A DNA stretch of 22,512 bases, taken from NCBI GenBank assembly GCA_041621755.1, contig JBFKAE010000041.1, forward strand, positions 1 through 22,512, written 5' to 3'. Below the pieces are notes generated by a model. That model was not told the DNA's origin. It ran no database searches and saw only the letters and a list, made by a program, of their open reading frames with translations. Positions 15,351 through 22,512 of the stretch are shown in pieces. Position numbers and translations under genes: made by a program. Origin of the DNA: Sphingosinicella sp041621755 (lineage in GTDB: Bacteria; Pseudomonadota; Alphaproteobacteria; Sphingomonadales; Sphingomonadaceae). The first letter of the stretch is position 1. Each line of letters opens with the position of its first letter.

Positions 15351-16229
15351 CTACATCGCCAGTCGCGTGTGCTTGATAAAGTTGGAAACCACTGACGAAT
15401 CGCTGTCGCCGTGCCATACCAGCATCAGTTCAACAGGATGCGACAGTCCCTCGATAGGTCTTACGACGATATTTTCAGATCGTATCGCATTCGGGATGAT
15501 CGCCAACCCCATCCCCGATTCCACCATACTCATCATTGCTTCCAGACTGGTCAGGCCTTGATGCCAGATATTCGGATTAAATCCAATCGCCGTGCAGGCA
15601 CGCAGGATTGCGTCACTATGTGAACGAAACGAAACGGTGTCCGCCCACAAAAAGGGTTCGCCGCGAATATCATCGACGCTGATTTTTGATTTTACCGCCA
15701 ATGGATGTTCGCTGCTTAGGGCCAAACCGATGTCATCATCCGCAAGTTTCAAGTGCTGAAGACCAGAAACCGGCTTTTCCCATCCATAGACGAATCCGAG
15801 ATCAATATCGTTCGTCGTCAAGGCTTCGAATTGATCCTGCGAGGAAGAAGAGATGAAACGGAAATGAACGTTTGGAAAGTCGGCGCGAAAGCTCTTGAAC
15901 GTTGATTTGACAACTGGATAATGATGGGCGGCATCGTGAAATCCAACGCGCAGCGTGCCCAATTGTCCGCTTTCTACCGCAATTGCGCGGCTGCGCGCTT
16001 GCTCTGAAAGTCGTAATATCTGCCGTGCGTCTTCGAGATAGGAAATGCCAGCCCGGGATAATGTGATGCCGCGCGGCAACCGCAAGAAGAGGTTTGTGCC
16101 CAACTCCTCCTCAAGTAAGCGTATCTGACGTGAAAGTGCAGGCTGTGCGATGTGAAGGCGGGCTGATGCACGGTGGAAGTTTTCTTCTTCCGCTACTGCC
16201 ACAAAATATCGCAACCGCCGCATGTTCAT
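15351..16229 (-). CDS. LysR-family transcriptional regulator
   Basis: A 292-residue LysR-type regulator. The N-terminal winged helix-turn-helix is clear (RRLRYFVAVAEEENFHRASARLHIAQPALSRQIRLLE in the first 40 residues, quoted in part: SARLHIAQPALSRQI). The periplasmic-binding-like effector domain follows (LRVGFHDAAHH, LGFVYGWEK, GMGLAIIPNAI). The ATG at 16229 is preferred over an in-frame GTG at 16265, because the family starts with MxMRxLRYF and a GGGAA-like site lies upstream. It is transcribed towards the SDR gene and divergently from the TonB receptor. LysR regulators usually control the divergent neighbour and respond to a pathway metabolite, so it probably regulates the receptor and perhaps the whole cluster. 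Confidence 0.93.
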   Translation of the reverse strand: MNMRRLRYFVAVAEEENFHRASARLHIAQPALSRQIRLLEEELGTNLFLRLPRGITLSRAGISYLEDARQILRLSEQARSRAIAVESGQLGTLRVGFHDAAHHYPVVKSTFKSFRADFPNVHFRFISSSSQDQFEALTTNDIDLGFVYGWEKPVSGLQHLKLADDDIGLALSSEHPLAVKSKISVDDIRGEPFLWADTVSFRSHSDAILRACTAIGFNPNIWHQGLTSLEAMMSMVESGMGLAIIPNAIRSENIVVRPIEGLSHPVELMLVWHGDSDSSVVSNFIKHTRLAM

Positions 16230-16332
16230 TCGAAGTTCCCACGCTGAATCAGGAGGTCGACACACGACGCGACGAACCGACTGCCCGTCTTCTCCGCGTT
16301 ACCTCCATAATCCTGCATCCCTACTCGTTGCG

Positions 16333-16348
16333 ATTGCATCTTGCAAAT
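16333..16348. promoter_or_regulatory. Candidate LysR-binding box (T-N11-A dyad)
   Basis: The 283-bp spacer between the LysR gene and the receptor gene contains the perfect dyad TTGCA-TCT-TGCAA (16334-16346). It can be extended by one pair, as A at 16333 pairs with T at 16348 after a one-base offset. It fits the T-N11-A consensus of LysR regulators exactly and lies about 105 bases upstream of the regulator start and about 165 bases from the receptor start. It is the best operator candidate in the window. Confidence 0.55.
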
Positions 16349-16512
16349 ATATGGCCTCTCTTGCCCCAACCGCAAATGATGCCAAGTCAGCATCAAAACG
16401 CCATGTCAATTCTATTTGACCGAAGTTGCCGACCGGCAGACACTTGGCCTTAACCCGGACTGTCAAACCAGATCACAGGTCGAAAACAGAAAATATATTT
16501 TAGGGGAGAAGT

Positions 16513-18657
16513 ATGATGATATCGAACCATGTACTGCGGCTATCGATTTGTGCCGGTGTAAGTGCACTGGCCTTGGCGCCCGGTCTGGCTATTGCCCAGA
16601 CGGATGTCCCAGAAAAATCCACCGCGTTTACAGGTGACGATATTGTTGTGACCGCGCAGCGCCGTTCCGAGCGACTCAGTGAAGTGCCGCTGACAATCAA
16701 TGTTCAGTCCCGCGAGAAGATGGCTGAAGCCAACATCGTGACGTTCAAAGAACTCGGACAACTTACCTCTGGTCTGAATTTTACTTTCATTGGTGGCGCT
16801 GCGCAGCCGACTATGCGCGGTATTTCCAGCCAGAGCACTGCGGCTGGTGCCGAGAACAACGTGGCTATCTACGTCGACGGCGTGTATCAGTCCAACATTT
16901 ACGGCAACTCATTCGACCTCCCCGATGTCGAGCGCGTCGAAGTTCTAAAGGGACCGCAGGGTACACTGTATGGGCGTAACGCGACCGGTGGCGCCATATT
17001 GGTTTATACGCGCAATCCTGAATTCACGACGACGGGCAATATTGAGGTTTCCAACGGCATTTTCGATGGTGGTGCCAATGATTTTCGCGTGAAGGGCTTT
17101 GCCACAACGCCACTGACCGAGCAGCTGGCTATAAGCTTGTCCGGTCAATATGCTCATAATGAAGGCTATTTTAGCGACGTGCTTCGCGACAAACGGGCGG
17201 GTAAGATCAAGTCGCACAATATTCGCGGTAAACTGCTATACGAGCCAACCGACAGTGTCAGTTTGCTGCTGAACGCGTATTACAGCAAGAAGCATGATGC
17301 GAGTGTATTTGCCGGGCAGAATCGGAACTCTCCTTTTCCCGGGACGCCTACGCAAGAATATGACGTCGCCAACGATACTGAGGGTTTCGTTTCAACCAAG
17401 AGCCATGGCATCAACCTGAAAGCCTCATTTGAAACAGATGCCGGTACCTTTACGAGCATCACCGGCTATAACCGCGTCAAGCCGACTGCTGTTGCCGATG
17501 CCGATGGTTCGCCGACGGCAGCTGTGATTTACGATCTCAATCAGCCTGGCGAAACAATCTCTCAGGATATAAGCTTTGCCAGCCGTGATTTTGGAATCTT
17601 CAGCTTCCTGGTGGGCGCAACCGCCTACCATGGCAAGGAGGAGTTCACGCCGCTCGCGGTGCGTGGTGCCCTGGGTGGCCCGACCTTCTATGAAATTGTT
17701 TCCTCATCAAGAACAGATGCTTTTGCAGGCTTCCTCGAGACCACAGCAAAGATAACGCCGACGCTCACTGTTACCGCGGGTATGCGCTATAGCTATGAGA
17801 ATCGTGAAGCGCGAGGTGAATTGATCGTGCCAGCGGTTCCCGAGCAAAGAGCCTCGACATCGTTCCGCGATTGGACACCCCGAGTTTCGGTCCGCTACTC
17901 ACCTGACCGCGACTATAATTTCTATGTCAGCTATGGCGAGGGCTTCAAGAGCGGCCTGTTCGACACGTCTGGTCTTCCCGGTACCCCTGTGCAGCCGGAG
18001 GGGATGAAGGCATGGGAGGCGGGCTTTAAGGCATCGCCGCTTGCAGGCATGCAGATCAATGGTGCTTTCTTCCACTATACCGTCAGCAATCTTCAGACCC
18101 AGACCAATAATGCGCAGGGCCTGGCTGTGCTTGCCAACGCTGGCAAAGCCCGGATTGAAGGTGGCGAACTTGAAATCAGCTACCGCGTCACGCCTGAGTT
18201 CAGGCTGAGCGGCAGTGGTGCTTATATACCAAAGGCTGACTACCTTGATTATGCCAATGCTGCGTTCGTTGTGCCCGTGTCAGGTGGAGGTGGCGCAGAT
18301 ACGGTTGCCCCAAATCTTGGCGGTACACGCATCGCAAAAACGCCCAAATGGCAACTCAATGCGCTCGCCGCATATGAAACAGACGTATCGTTTGGCAGGA
18401 TTGGTGCATCGGCCAATATCAGCTACTCATCCTACTTCTTCTATGAGTTGTCACGCTTTGTTCATCAGGACCCCTATGCTCTTCTCAATGGCCAGATCTT
18501 CTGGTCGCCCGAAGACAGCGGTCTGAAGGTTTCCCTCTGGGGCAAGAACCTGACAAATAAGACTACGGTCAACAACTATCTGGTCAATGCGACCGGTTTT
18601 AACGTGGTGTATCAGGCTCCACGTGAACTGGGTCTCAGCGTCGGTTACGAGTTCTGA
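16513..18657 (+). CDS. TonB-dependent outer-membrane receptor
   Basis: A 714-residue TonB-dependent receptor. An N-terminal signal peptide (MMISNHVLRL, a hydrophobic core, then PGLAIAQ) probably ends near residue 28. A TonB box-like DDIVVTAQRR and the plug domain follow (EVPLTINV, PTMRGISSQ, VDGVYQSN, VERVEVLKGPQGTLYGRNATGGAI). A long beta-barrel ends in the expected aromatic residue (VGYEF). The length is normal for sphingomonad substrate importers of this class, which lack siderophore-specific domains. AGGGGAG (16502-16508) serves ATG 16513 or the adjacent ATG 16516. The gene is divergent from the LysR regulator and monocistronic, judging by the terminator after it. It likely imports the hydrophobic growth substrate of the cluster. 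Confidence 0.95.
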   Translation: MMISNHVLRLSICAGVSALALAPGLAIAQTDVPEKSTAFTGDDIVVTAQRRSERLSEVPLTINVQSREKMAEANIVTFKELGQLTSGLNFTFIGGAAQPTMRGISSQSTAAGAENNVAIYVDGVYQSNIYGNSFDLPDVERVEVLKGPQGTLYGRNATGGAILVYTRNPEFTTTGNIEVSNGIFDGGANDFRVKGFATTPLTEQLAISLSGQYAHNEGYFSDVLRDKRAGKIKSHNIRGKLLYEPTDSVSLLLNAYYSKKHDASVFAGQNRNSPFPGTPTQEYDVANDTEGFVSTKSHGINLKASFETDAGTFTSITGYNRVKPTAVADADGSPTAAVIYDLNQPGETISQDISFASRDFGIFSFLVGATAYHGKEEFTPLAVRGALGGPTFYEIVSSSRTDAFAGFLETTAKITPTLTVTAGMRYSYENREARGELIVPAVPEQRASTSFRDWTPRVSVRYSPDRDYNFYVSYGEGFKSGLFDTSGLPGTPVQPEGMKAWEAGFKASPLAGMQINGAFFHYTVSNLQTQTNNAQGLAVLANAGKARIEGGELEISYRVTPEFRLSGSGAYIPKADYLDYANAAFVVPVSGGGGADTVAPNLGGTRIAKTPKWQLNALAAYETDVSFGRIGASANISYSSYFFYELSRFVHQDPYALLNGQIFWSPEDSGLKVSLWGKNLTNKTTVNNYLVNATGFNVVYQAPRELGLSVGYEF

Positions 18658-18662
18658 TCAAA

Positions 18663-18696
18663 ATGAGATGGCGGCGCGTGGTTGTCGCCATCTCAT
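18663..18696 (+). terminator. Hairpin terminator after the TonB receptor gene
   Basis: Perfect 11-bp arms ATGAGATGGCG (18663-18673) and CGCCATCTCAT (18686-18696) flank a 12-base loop, 6 bases after the stop codon. No clear T-run follows (CGTCCGTCTTGG), so termination may be weak, or the hairpin may stabilise the 3' end of the mRNA. Confidence 0.65.
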
Positions 18697-18759
18697 CGTC
18701 CGTCTTGGTGACGGGCAAAAGCCTCACTTCTGCGGGCCGGGTTTGAGGGAAGGGTTTGA

Positions 18760-20430
18760 GTGACAAGTGCAAATCAGATCTGGGATCATGAGGTCGACCT
18801 AGTGATTATCGGCAGCGGCGCTGGCGCGGTTACAGCGGCTTTGCGGGCAAGGCGTCTAGGCAAATCGGCGCTCATTGTCGAGAAGGCGCCGGTGTTCGGC
18901 GGATCGACAGCTCTGTCAGGCGGTGTCGTCTGGATTCCCAATAGTCCTCCAGTTCTGCGGGCAGGTGTGGATGACAGTCTCGAAAAGGGGCGGGCCTATC
19001 TTGATGCCTGCGCGGGCGCTTATGCGCCCGGATCGACCCGCGAGCGTCGTGACGCCTATCTTGAAAAAGGCCCTGAAATGATCGCCTTCCTCGAAATGGA
19101 AGGGATGGAATTTGCGTATCTCGACGGATTTTCCGATTACCACGAAGGCGAATATCCGGGGGGCCTGGCGCGTGGCCGCTCGTTGGGAGGTAAAATATTC
19201 GCATTGAACCGGCTTGGCGACTGGCTTCCCAAATTGCGCCGCGCAGCGGGACTGCAGGAAATTCCGGCGACAGTGCCGGAAGTTGGCCAAATCGTGCTGA
19301 GTGGCAGGACATGGGAAAGTCGGCTGACCTTCTTAAAAGTTGGTTGGCGCATGATTCTGCGCAAGCTCGGCTGGTTGGTCGTTGCTTCGGGTGCGTCTTT
19401 GCAGGGGCGGCTGCTGCTTCTTGCCAAGCAGGCCGGACTCGATATCTGGCTTGGTGCTCCATTGACCGATTTTGTCCGTGAGGACGGAAGCGTTACGGGT
19501 GTAGTCGTTCGCCAGAATGGCCGTGAAATACGTGTCCGTGCGCGCGGTGGTGTGCTGCTCGATGCTGGGGGTTTCGCGCGAAACCCTGATATGCGCGCCA
19601 ATATGTCCCGCGTGCCGCACAGTAAATGGACCGTCGCCAATGAAGGTGATACCGGCGAAGTGTTGCAGATGGCGACCGACCTGGGTGCGGATACAGCAAT
19701 GACGCAGGAAGCCTGGTGGATCCCGGCGTCCTTTTTGCCCGACGGATCGATTTCATGGCATAACCCGATTGACATGGGAAAGCCGCACGTGATCGTCGTT
19801 GATCAGGGCGGGTCGCGCTATGTCAATGAAGCAACTTCCTACGTCACGGTCGGACTCGCTATGTTCGAACGCGACAAGACCGTGCCAGCAGTGCCGAGCT
19901 GGTTCATCGTCGAAAGTCGACATCGCGATCGCTATCGGATGGGTATCGCACCAGCAGGCAAGACACCTGAAGACTGGATCAGCTCGGGGTATATGAAGCG
20001 CGCCGATACGATTGAGGATCTGGCGCGTCAGTGCGATATTCCGCCAGAGAAGCTGCGCGCGACAGTTGATCGCTTCAACGGCTTTGCTGAAGCAGGGCAT
20101 GATGCCGATTTTGGCAAAGGGGCAAGTGCCTATAACCGGGTGTGGGGAGACCCGAGGAACAAGCCGAATCCGAGCCTTGGAAAAATCGAAAAGGGTCCCT
20201 TCTATGCGGTTCAGGTCTTTCCTGCCGACGTGGGGACATGCGGCGGATTGGTCGCAGACGAATATGCACGGGTACTCGACCCGTCTGGCAAGCCGATTGA
20301 AGGACTCTATGCTGCCGGTAATATAACGGCATCCGTGATGGGGCCGTCCTATCCCGGCGCAGGAGCAAGCATCGGCGCATCGATGGTATTTTCCTATATT
20401 GCCGCGAACCATGCCTTGGGCGAGGTTTGA
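18760..20430 (+). CDS. FAD-binding dehydrogenase, 3-ketosteroid delta-1-dehydrogenase-like
   Basis: A 556-residue flavoprotein of the FAD_binding_2/KstD group, which removes hydrogens from ring carbons next to a ketone. The N-terminal Rossmann motif is VIIGSGAGAVTAAL followed by VEKAPVFGGSTALSGGVVWIPNS. A second FAD segment is GVLLDAGGFARNPDMR. The C-terminal domain reads GTCGGLVADEYARVLD, GLYAAGNITASVMG, then PSYPGAGASIG. Tyr531 and Gly535 match the Tyr/Gly of the KstD active site that promotes keto-enol tautomerism. The GTG start at 18760 is supported by GAGGGAAGGG (18745-18754). It leads the last plus-strand unit. Length and motifs fit KstD, but related family members act on non-steroid cyclic ketones, so the substrate is uncertain. 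Confidence 0.88.
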   Translation: MTSANQIWDHEVDLVIIGSGAGAVTAALRARRLGKSALIVEKAPVFGGSTALSGGVVWIPNSPPVLRAGVDDSLEKGRAYLDACAGAYAPGSTRERRDAYLEKGPEMIAFLEMEGMEFAYLDGFSDYHEGEYPGGLARGRSLGGKIFALNRLGDWLPKLRRAAGLQEIPATVPEVGQIVLSGRTWESRLTFLKVGWRMILRKLGWLVVASGASLQGRLLLLAKQAGLDIWLGAPLTDFVREDGSVTGVVVRQNGREIRVRARGGVLLDAGGFARNPDMRANMSRVPHSKWTVANEGDTGEVLQMATDLGADTAMTQEAWWIPASFLPDGSISWHNPIDMGKPHVIVVDQGGSRYVNEATSYVTVGLAMFERDKTVPAVPSWFIVESRHRDRYRMGIAPAGKTPEDWISSGYMKRADTIEDLARQCDIPPEKLRATVDRFNGFAEAGHDADFGKGASAYNRVWGDPRNKPNPSLGKIEKGPFYAVQVFPADVGTCGGLVADEYARVLDPSGKPIEGLYAAGNITASVMGPSYPGAGASIGASMVFSYIAANHALGEV

Positions 20431-20495
20431 TGCTACAGACCATCGCGGTTTGTCGTGCGGCGTTCGCTACATCGGCTGGCTGAGTGCCTAGATAT

Positions 20496-20957
20496 ATGGA
20501 CGACTTTGCGAAATTCACCGCTTTGGAACAGATAAAGGCACTGAAAGCGCGCTACTTCCGTTTTGTCGATACCAAGGACTGGGATGGGTTGCGCGCTCTG
20601 TTCGCGGACAATGCAACCCTCCATTATACCGATGCCAGTCCCGATCCCGGCCCGCAACCGGTCGACCAGGCGATGACCTTCATTCGGGACACGCTGGCGG
20701 ATGCGACAACGATCCACCACGGTCACATGCCTGAGATTGAATTTGACGATGAGGATCGCGCGCACGGTATCTGGGCGATGGAAGATCGGGTGCTTTGGCC
20801 AGAGGGGTCAACCAATCCCTATGGTCTGTATCGGATGCACGGCTGGGGACATTACCATGAGACCTATGAACGGCGAGGCGGCCAATGGCGCATTGTCACG
20901 CTGAAACTCACGCGGTTGCGGCGCGAAATTGAGCTGCAGCCCGGTCATACAGTTTAA
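20496..20957 (+). CDS. SnoaL-like (NTF2-fold) protein
   Basis: A 153-residue SnoaL-type protein with the characteristic N-terminus FTALEQIKALKARYFRFVDT, then KDWDGLRALFADNATLHY, and strands ending in RRGGQWRIVTLKLTRLR. Histidine-rich segments (IHHGHMPEIEF, MHGWGHYHETYE) line what would be the pocket and could be catalytic. The ATG at 20496 gives the family-like start; an in-frame GTG at 20484 would add four residues. No strong ribosome-binding site is visible. It is 65 bases after the KstD-like gene and 14 bases before the next SDR gene. It is only loosely similar to the SnoaL-like protein at 14017-14502 and is not a recent duplicate. Possible roles are isomerase, dehydratase or small oxygenase-subunit function. 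Confidence 0.82.
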   Translation: MDDFAKFTALEQIKALKARYFRFVDTKDWDGLRALFADNATLHYTDASPDPGPQPVDQAMTFIRDTLADATTIHHGHMPEIEFDDEDRAHGIWAMEDRVLWPEGSTNPYGLYRMHGWGHYHETYERRGGQWRIVTLKLTRLRREIELQPGHTV

Positions 20958-20971
20958 TTTCCGGAGATGAT

Positions 20972-21751
20972 ATGACAGGTTTATTCGATCTTACAGGCAA
21001 GGTCGCGATTGTTACGGGGTCTTCACGCGGCATAGGCCGCGCTATTGCCATACGTCTGGCAGAGCAGGGTGCGCGGGTGGTGGTATCCTCGCGCAAGGCG
21101 TCCGCTTGTCAGGAGGTGGTCGACTTGATCAACGCTGCCAATCCAGGCCATGCCCTCGCCATACCGGCCAGTATCTCCTCTAAAGACGACCTTCAAAAGC
21201 TTGTTTCAGGCGCGCGCGACGCCTTCGGACCCATCGATATCATGGTCTGCAACGCCGCCAGCAATGTCCACTTCGGTTCCATGTCGGACCTTGATGATGA
21301 CATATTCCGCAAGACCTTCGAGAACAACGTGCTGTCCAACCACTGGCTCGCACAGTTGGTTCTTCCGGAAATGATCGAAAGACGCGATGGTGCGATCATC
21401 ATCGTTTCCTCGATTGGCGGCCTTCGAGGTTCTTCTGTGTTGGGCGCTTATAACATCACCAAGGCAGCCGATCTACAACTCGCGCGGAATCTTGCGATCG
21501 AATATGGACACCAGAATATTCGCTCCAACTGCATCGCTCCGGGCCTCATCCAGACTGATTTTTCCAAAGCGCTATGGAACGACCCCGATAATCTGGCGTC
21601 CGCGCTGAATGAAATGCCGATGAAGCGGCTGGGCATACCCGACGACATTGCCGGCGCCGCTGTCTTTCTTGCTTCGGCGGCGGGCCGTTATGTCAATGGT
21701 GAAACCATCGTTGTTGACGGCGGGCTGACCGTCAGCACGGGCGGCATCTAG
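20972..21751 (+). CDS. SDR-family oxidoreductase (probably NADP-dependent)
   Basis: A 259-residue classical short-chain dehydrogenase. TGSSRGIG is at 15-22, SSRK (39-42) after the second strand suggests NADP(H), and CNAA at 93-96 replaces the usual NNAG. The catalytic Ser147, Tyr160 and Lys164 (YNITK) have standard spacing. PGLIQTDF and VVDGGLTV are typical of the C-terminal half. ATG 20972 follows CCGGAGATGAT. It ends with TAG at 21749-21751, directly against the ATG of the GST-like gene, so the two are translationally coupled. It belongs to the KstD-like unit and probably reduces or oxidises a ring ketone/alcohol. Confidence 0.92.
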   Translation: MTGLFDLTGKVAIVTGSSRGIGRAIAIRLAEQGARVVVSSRKASACQEVVDLINAANPGHALAIPASISSKDDLQKLVSGARDAFGPIDIMVCNAASNVHFGSMSDLDDDIFRKTFENNVLSNHWLAQLVLPEMIERRDGAIIIVSSIGGLRGSSVLGAYNITKAADLQLARNLAIEYGHQNIRSNCIAPGLIQTDFSKALWNDPDNLASALNEMPMKRLGIPDDIAGAAVFLASAAGRYVNGETIVVDGGLTVSTGGI

Positions 21752-22504
21752 ATGGATTATCTGACCGTCGATACGGCGCGTCAGACCGACGGCCTGCATC
21801 TTGTGCTGACCGCAGGCGTCCCCGGCCCGTGGAGCGAGTCTGCCAAGCAGATTTTTAATTATAAGCAGATTGCTTATCATCCCGTCGCGCAACATCTTTT
21901 TGAGGATAACGCCGAGCTGATGGAATGGGTCGGCGTTCGTAACGCCCCTGTCGCAGTTTGTGCCGGCGAGACACCGAAATGTGGCTGGCGGGAAATATTG
22001 GAGCTGGCAGAGCGTCTAGCGCCTACGCCTTCACTGCTTCCTGCGGATCCAGATGATTGCGACACGGTGCTCGCATTATCACACGCAATTTGCGGTGAGC
22101 ACGGTTTCGGCTGGAATCGCCGATTGACGCTTTTTGCTGTGGGCGCAAGCGCAGACGAGGCGAGTGATCTCCAGAAATCCTATGGCATGGAAACAAAGGC
22201 AGTCGCGCGCGCGCCGACGCAGACGGCTACGATCATGCGCACGCTAGCCGAACGGCTGCATCGTCAATATGCGCTGGGTCGTAGATCTTTCGTCGGGGAC
22301 GAGATTTCTGCGTGCGATCTTTACTGGGCCTGCTTTTCACTGATGGTCAAACCGTTACGATCCGAATGGGCTCCGATTCCTGATTATCTCCGCGATCTCT
22401 ATGGTGCGCTTCCGCCAGAAATTTCAGATGCGCTTGACGATTTGCTGATTGAGCACCGTGATCATGTATTTTCAAAATATATCGCTCTGCCGCTCGATTT
22501 TTGA
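21752..22504 (+). CDS. Glutathione S-transferase-like protein
   Basis: A 250-residue protein with the outline of a glutathione transferase. The N-terminal thioredoxin-like part has LHLVLTAGVPGPWSESAKQIFNYKQIAYHPV and NAPVAV (quoted: AGVPGPWSESAKQIF), with a cis-Pro-like segment at RNAPVAV. The C-terminal helical domain carries the GST-type motif FVGDEISACDLYWACF. Ser/Trp near the N-terminus (PWSES) could fill the thiol-activating position, but assignment is uncertain. It starts immediately after the SDR stop codon with no spacer. After its stop, AGCGGAGA (22505-22512) looks like the ribosome-binding site of another gene beyond the window. A role in glutathione conjugation, isomerisation or detoxification of an electrophilic intermediate is possible. 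Confidence 0.75.
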   Translation: MDYLTVDTARQTDGLHLVLTAGVPGPWSESAKQIFNYKQIAYHPVAQHLFEDNAELMEWVGVRNAPVAVCAGETPKCGWREILELAERLAPTPSLLPADPDDCDTVLALSHAICGEHGFGWNRRLTLFAVGASADEASDLQKSYGMETKAVARAPTQTATIMRTLAERLHRQYALGRRSFVGDEISACDLYWACFSLMVKPLRSEWAPIPDYLRDLYGALPPEISDALDDLLIEHRDHVFSKYIALPLDF

Positions 22505-22512
22505 AGCGGAGA

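Noticed and set aside
18872..19462. 196-residue minus-strand open frame
   Set aside because: It is opposite the KstD-like gene and has the Arg/Pro-rich composition typical of antisense frames in GC-rich DNA.

Overview
The window reads as a gene-dense accessory catabolic region of a Gram-negative bacterium. A TonB-dependent receptor with a signal peptide, the large number of short-chain dehydrogenases (SDRs), a Rieske oxygenase, SnoaL-like proteins and a 3-ketosteroid dehydrogenase-like flavoprotein together suggest an alphaproteobacterium of the sphingomonad type. That placement is an inference from gene content; there is no rRNA or other phylogenetic marker here.

Layout. (A) 1-5095, plus strand: the 3' part of a GMC oxidoreductase, two SDRs, a crotonase-fold protein lacking both canonical catalytic glutamates, and a metal-dependent amidohydrolase, closed by a strong rho-independent terminator at 5125-5159. 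(B) 5200-6071: a decayed IS630-type insertion sequence with recognisable inverted ends, flanked by TA, lying between two convergent units. (C) 9904-6191, minus strand: an acyl-CoA-dehydrogenase-fold flavin monooxygenase, a dienelactone hydrolase and an acyl/aryl-CoA ligase. (D) 10279-15316, plus strand, divergent from C: E1 alpha and E1 beta of a 2-oxoacid/acetoin dehydrogenase type, a free-standing lipoyl-domain protein, a Rieske oxygenase alpha subunit, a SnoaL-like protein and an SDR. (E) 16229-15351, minus: a LysR regulator, separated from F by a 283-bp spacer holding a textbook T-N11-A dyad. (F) 16513-18657: a TonB-dependent receptor followed by a hairpin terminator. (G) 18760-22504: a KstD-like flavoprotein, a second SnoaL-like protein, an SDR and a GST-fold protein.

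How the genes may work together (inference): the receptor imports a hydrophobic, probably alicyclic or polycyclic substrate. SDRs, the GMC enzyme and the KstD-like enzyme carry out alcohol/ketone interconversion and ring desaturation. The Rieske and flavin-dependent oxygenases hydroxylate. The CoA ligase, crotonase, dienelactone hydrolase and amidohydrolase then handle ring-opened or CoA-activated products. The E1 alpha/E1 beta/lipoyl trio would perform a thiamine-diphosphate-dependent C-C cleavage with acyl transfer to a lipoyl arm. The substrate cannot be read from sequence alone. No dedicated ferredoxin, oxygenase reductase, flavin reductase, E2 acyltransferase or E3 is present, so these partners must come from elsewhere.

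The most interesting points are the E1/E1/lone-lipoyl module beside a Rieske oxygenase, the crotonase with a rebuilt active site, and the overall combination of enzymes around an unidentified substrate. No tRNA, rRNA, CRISPR array or replication origin was seen.
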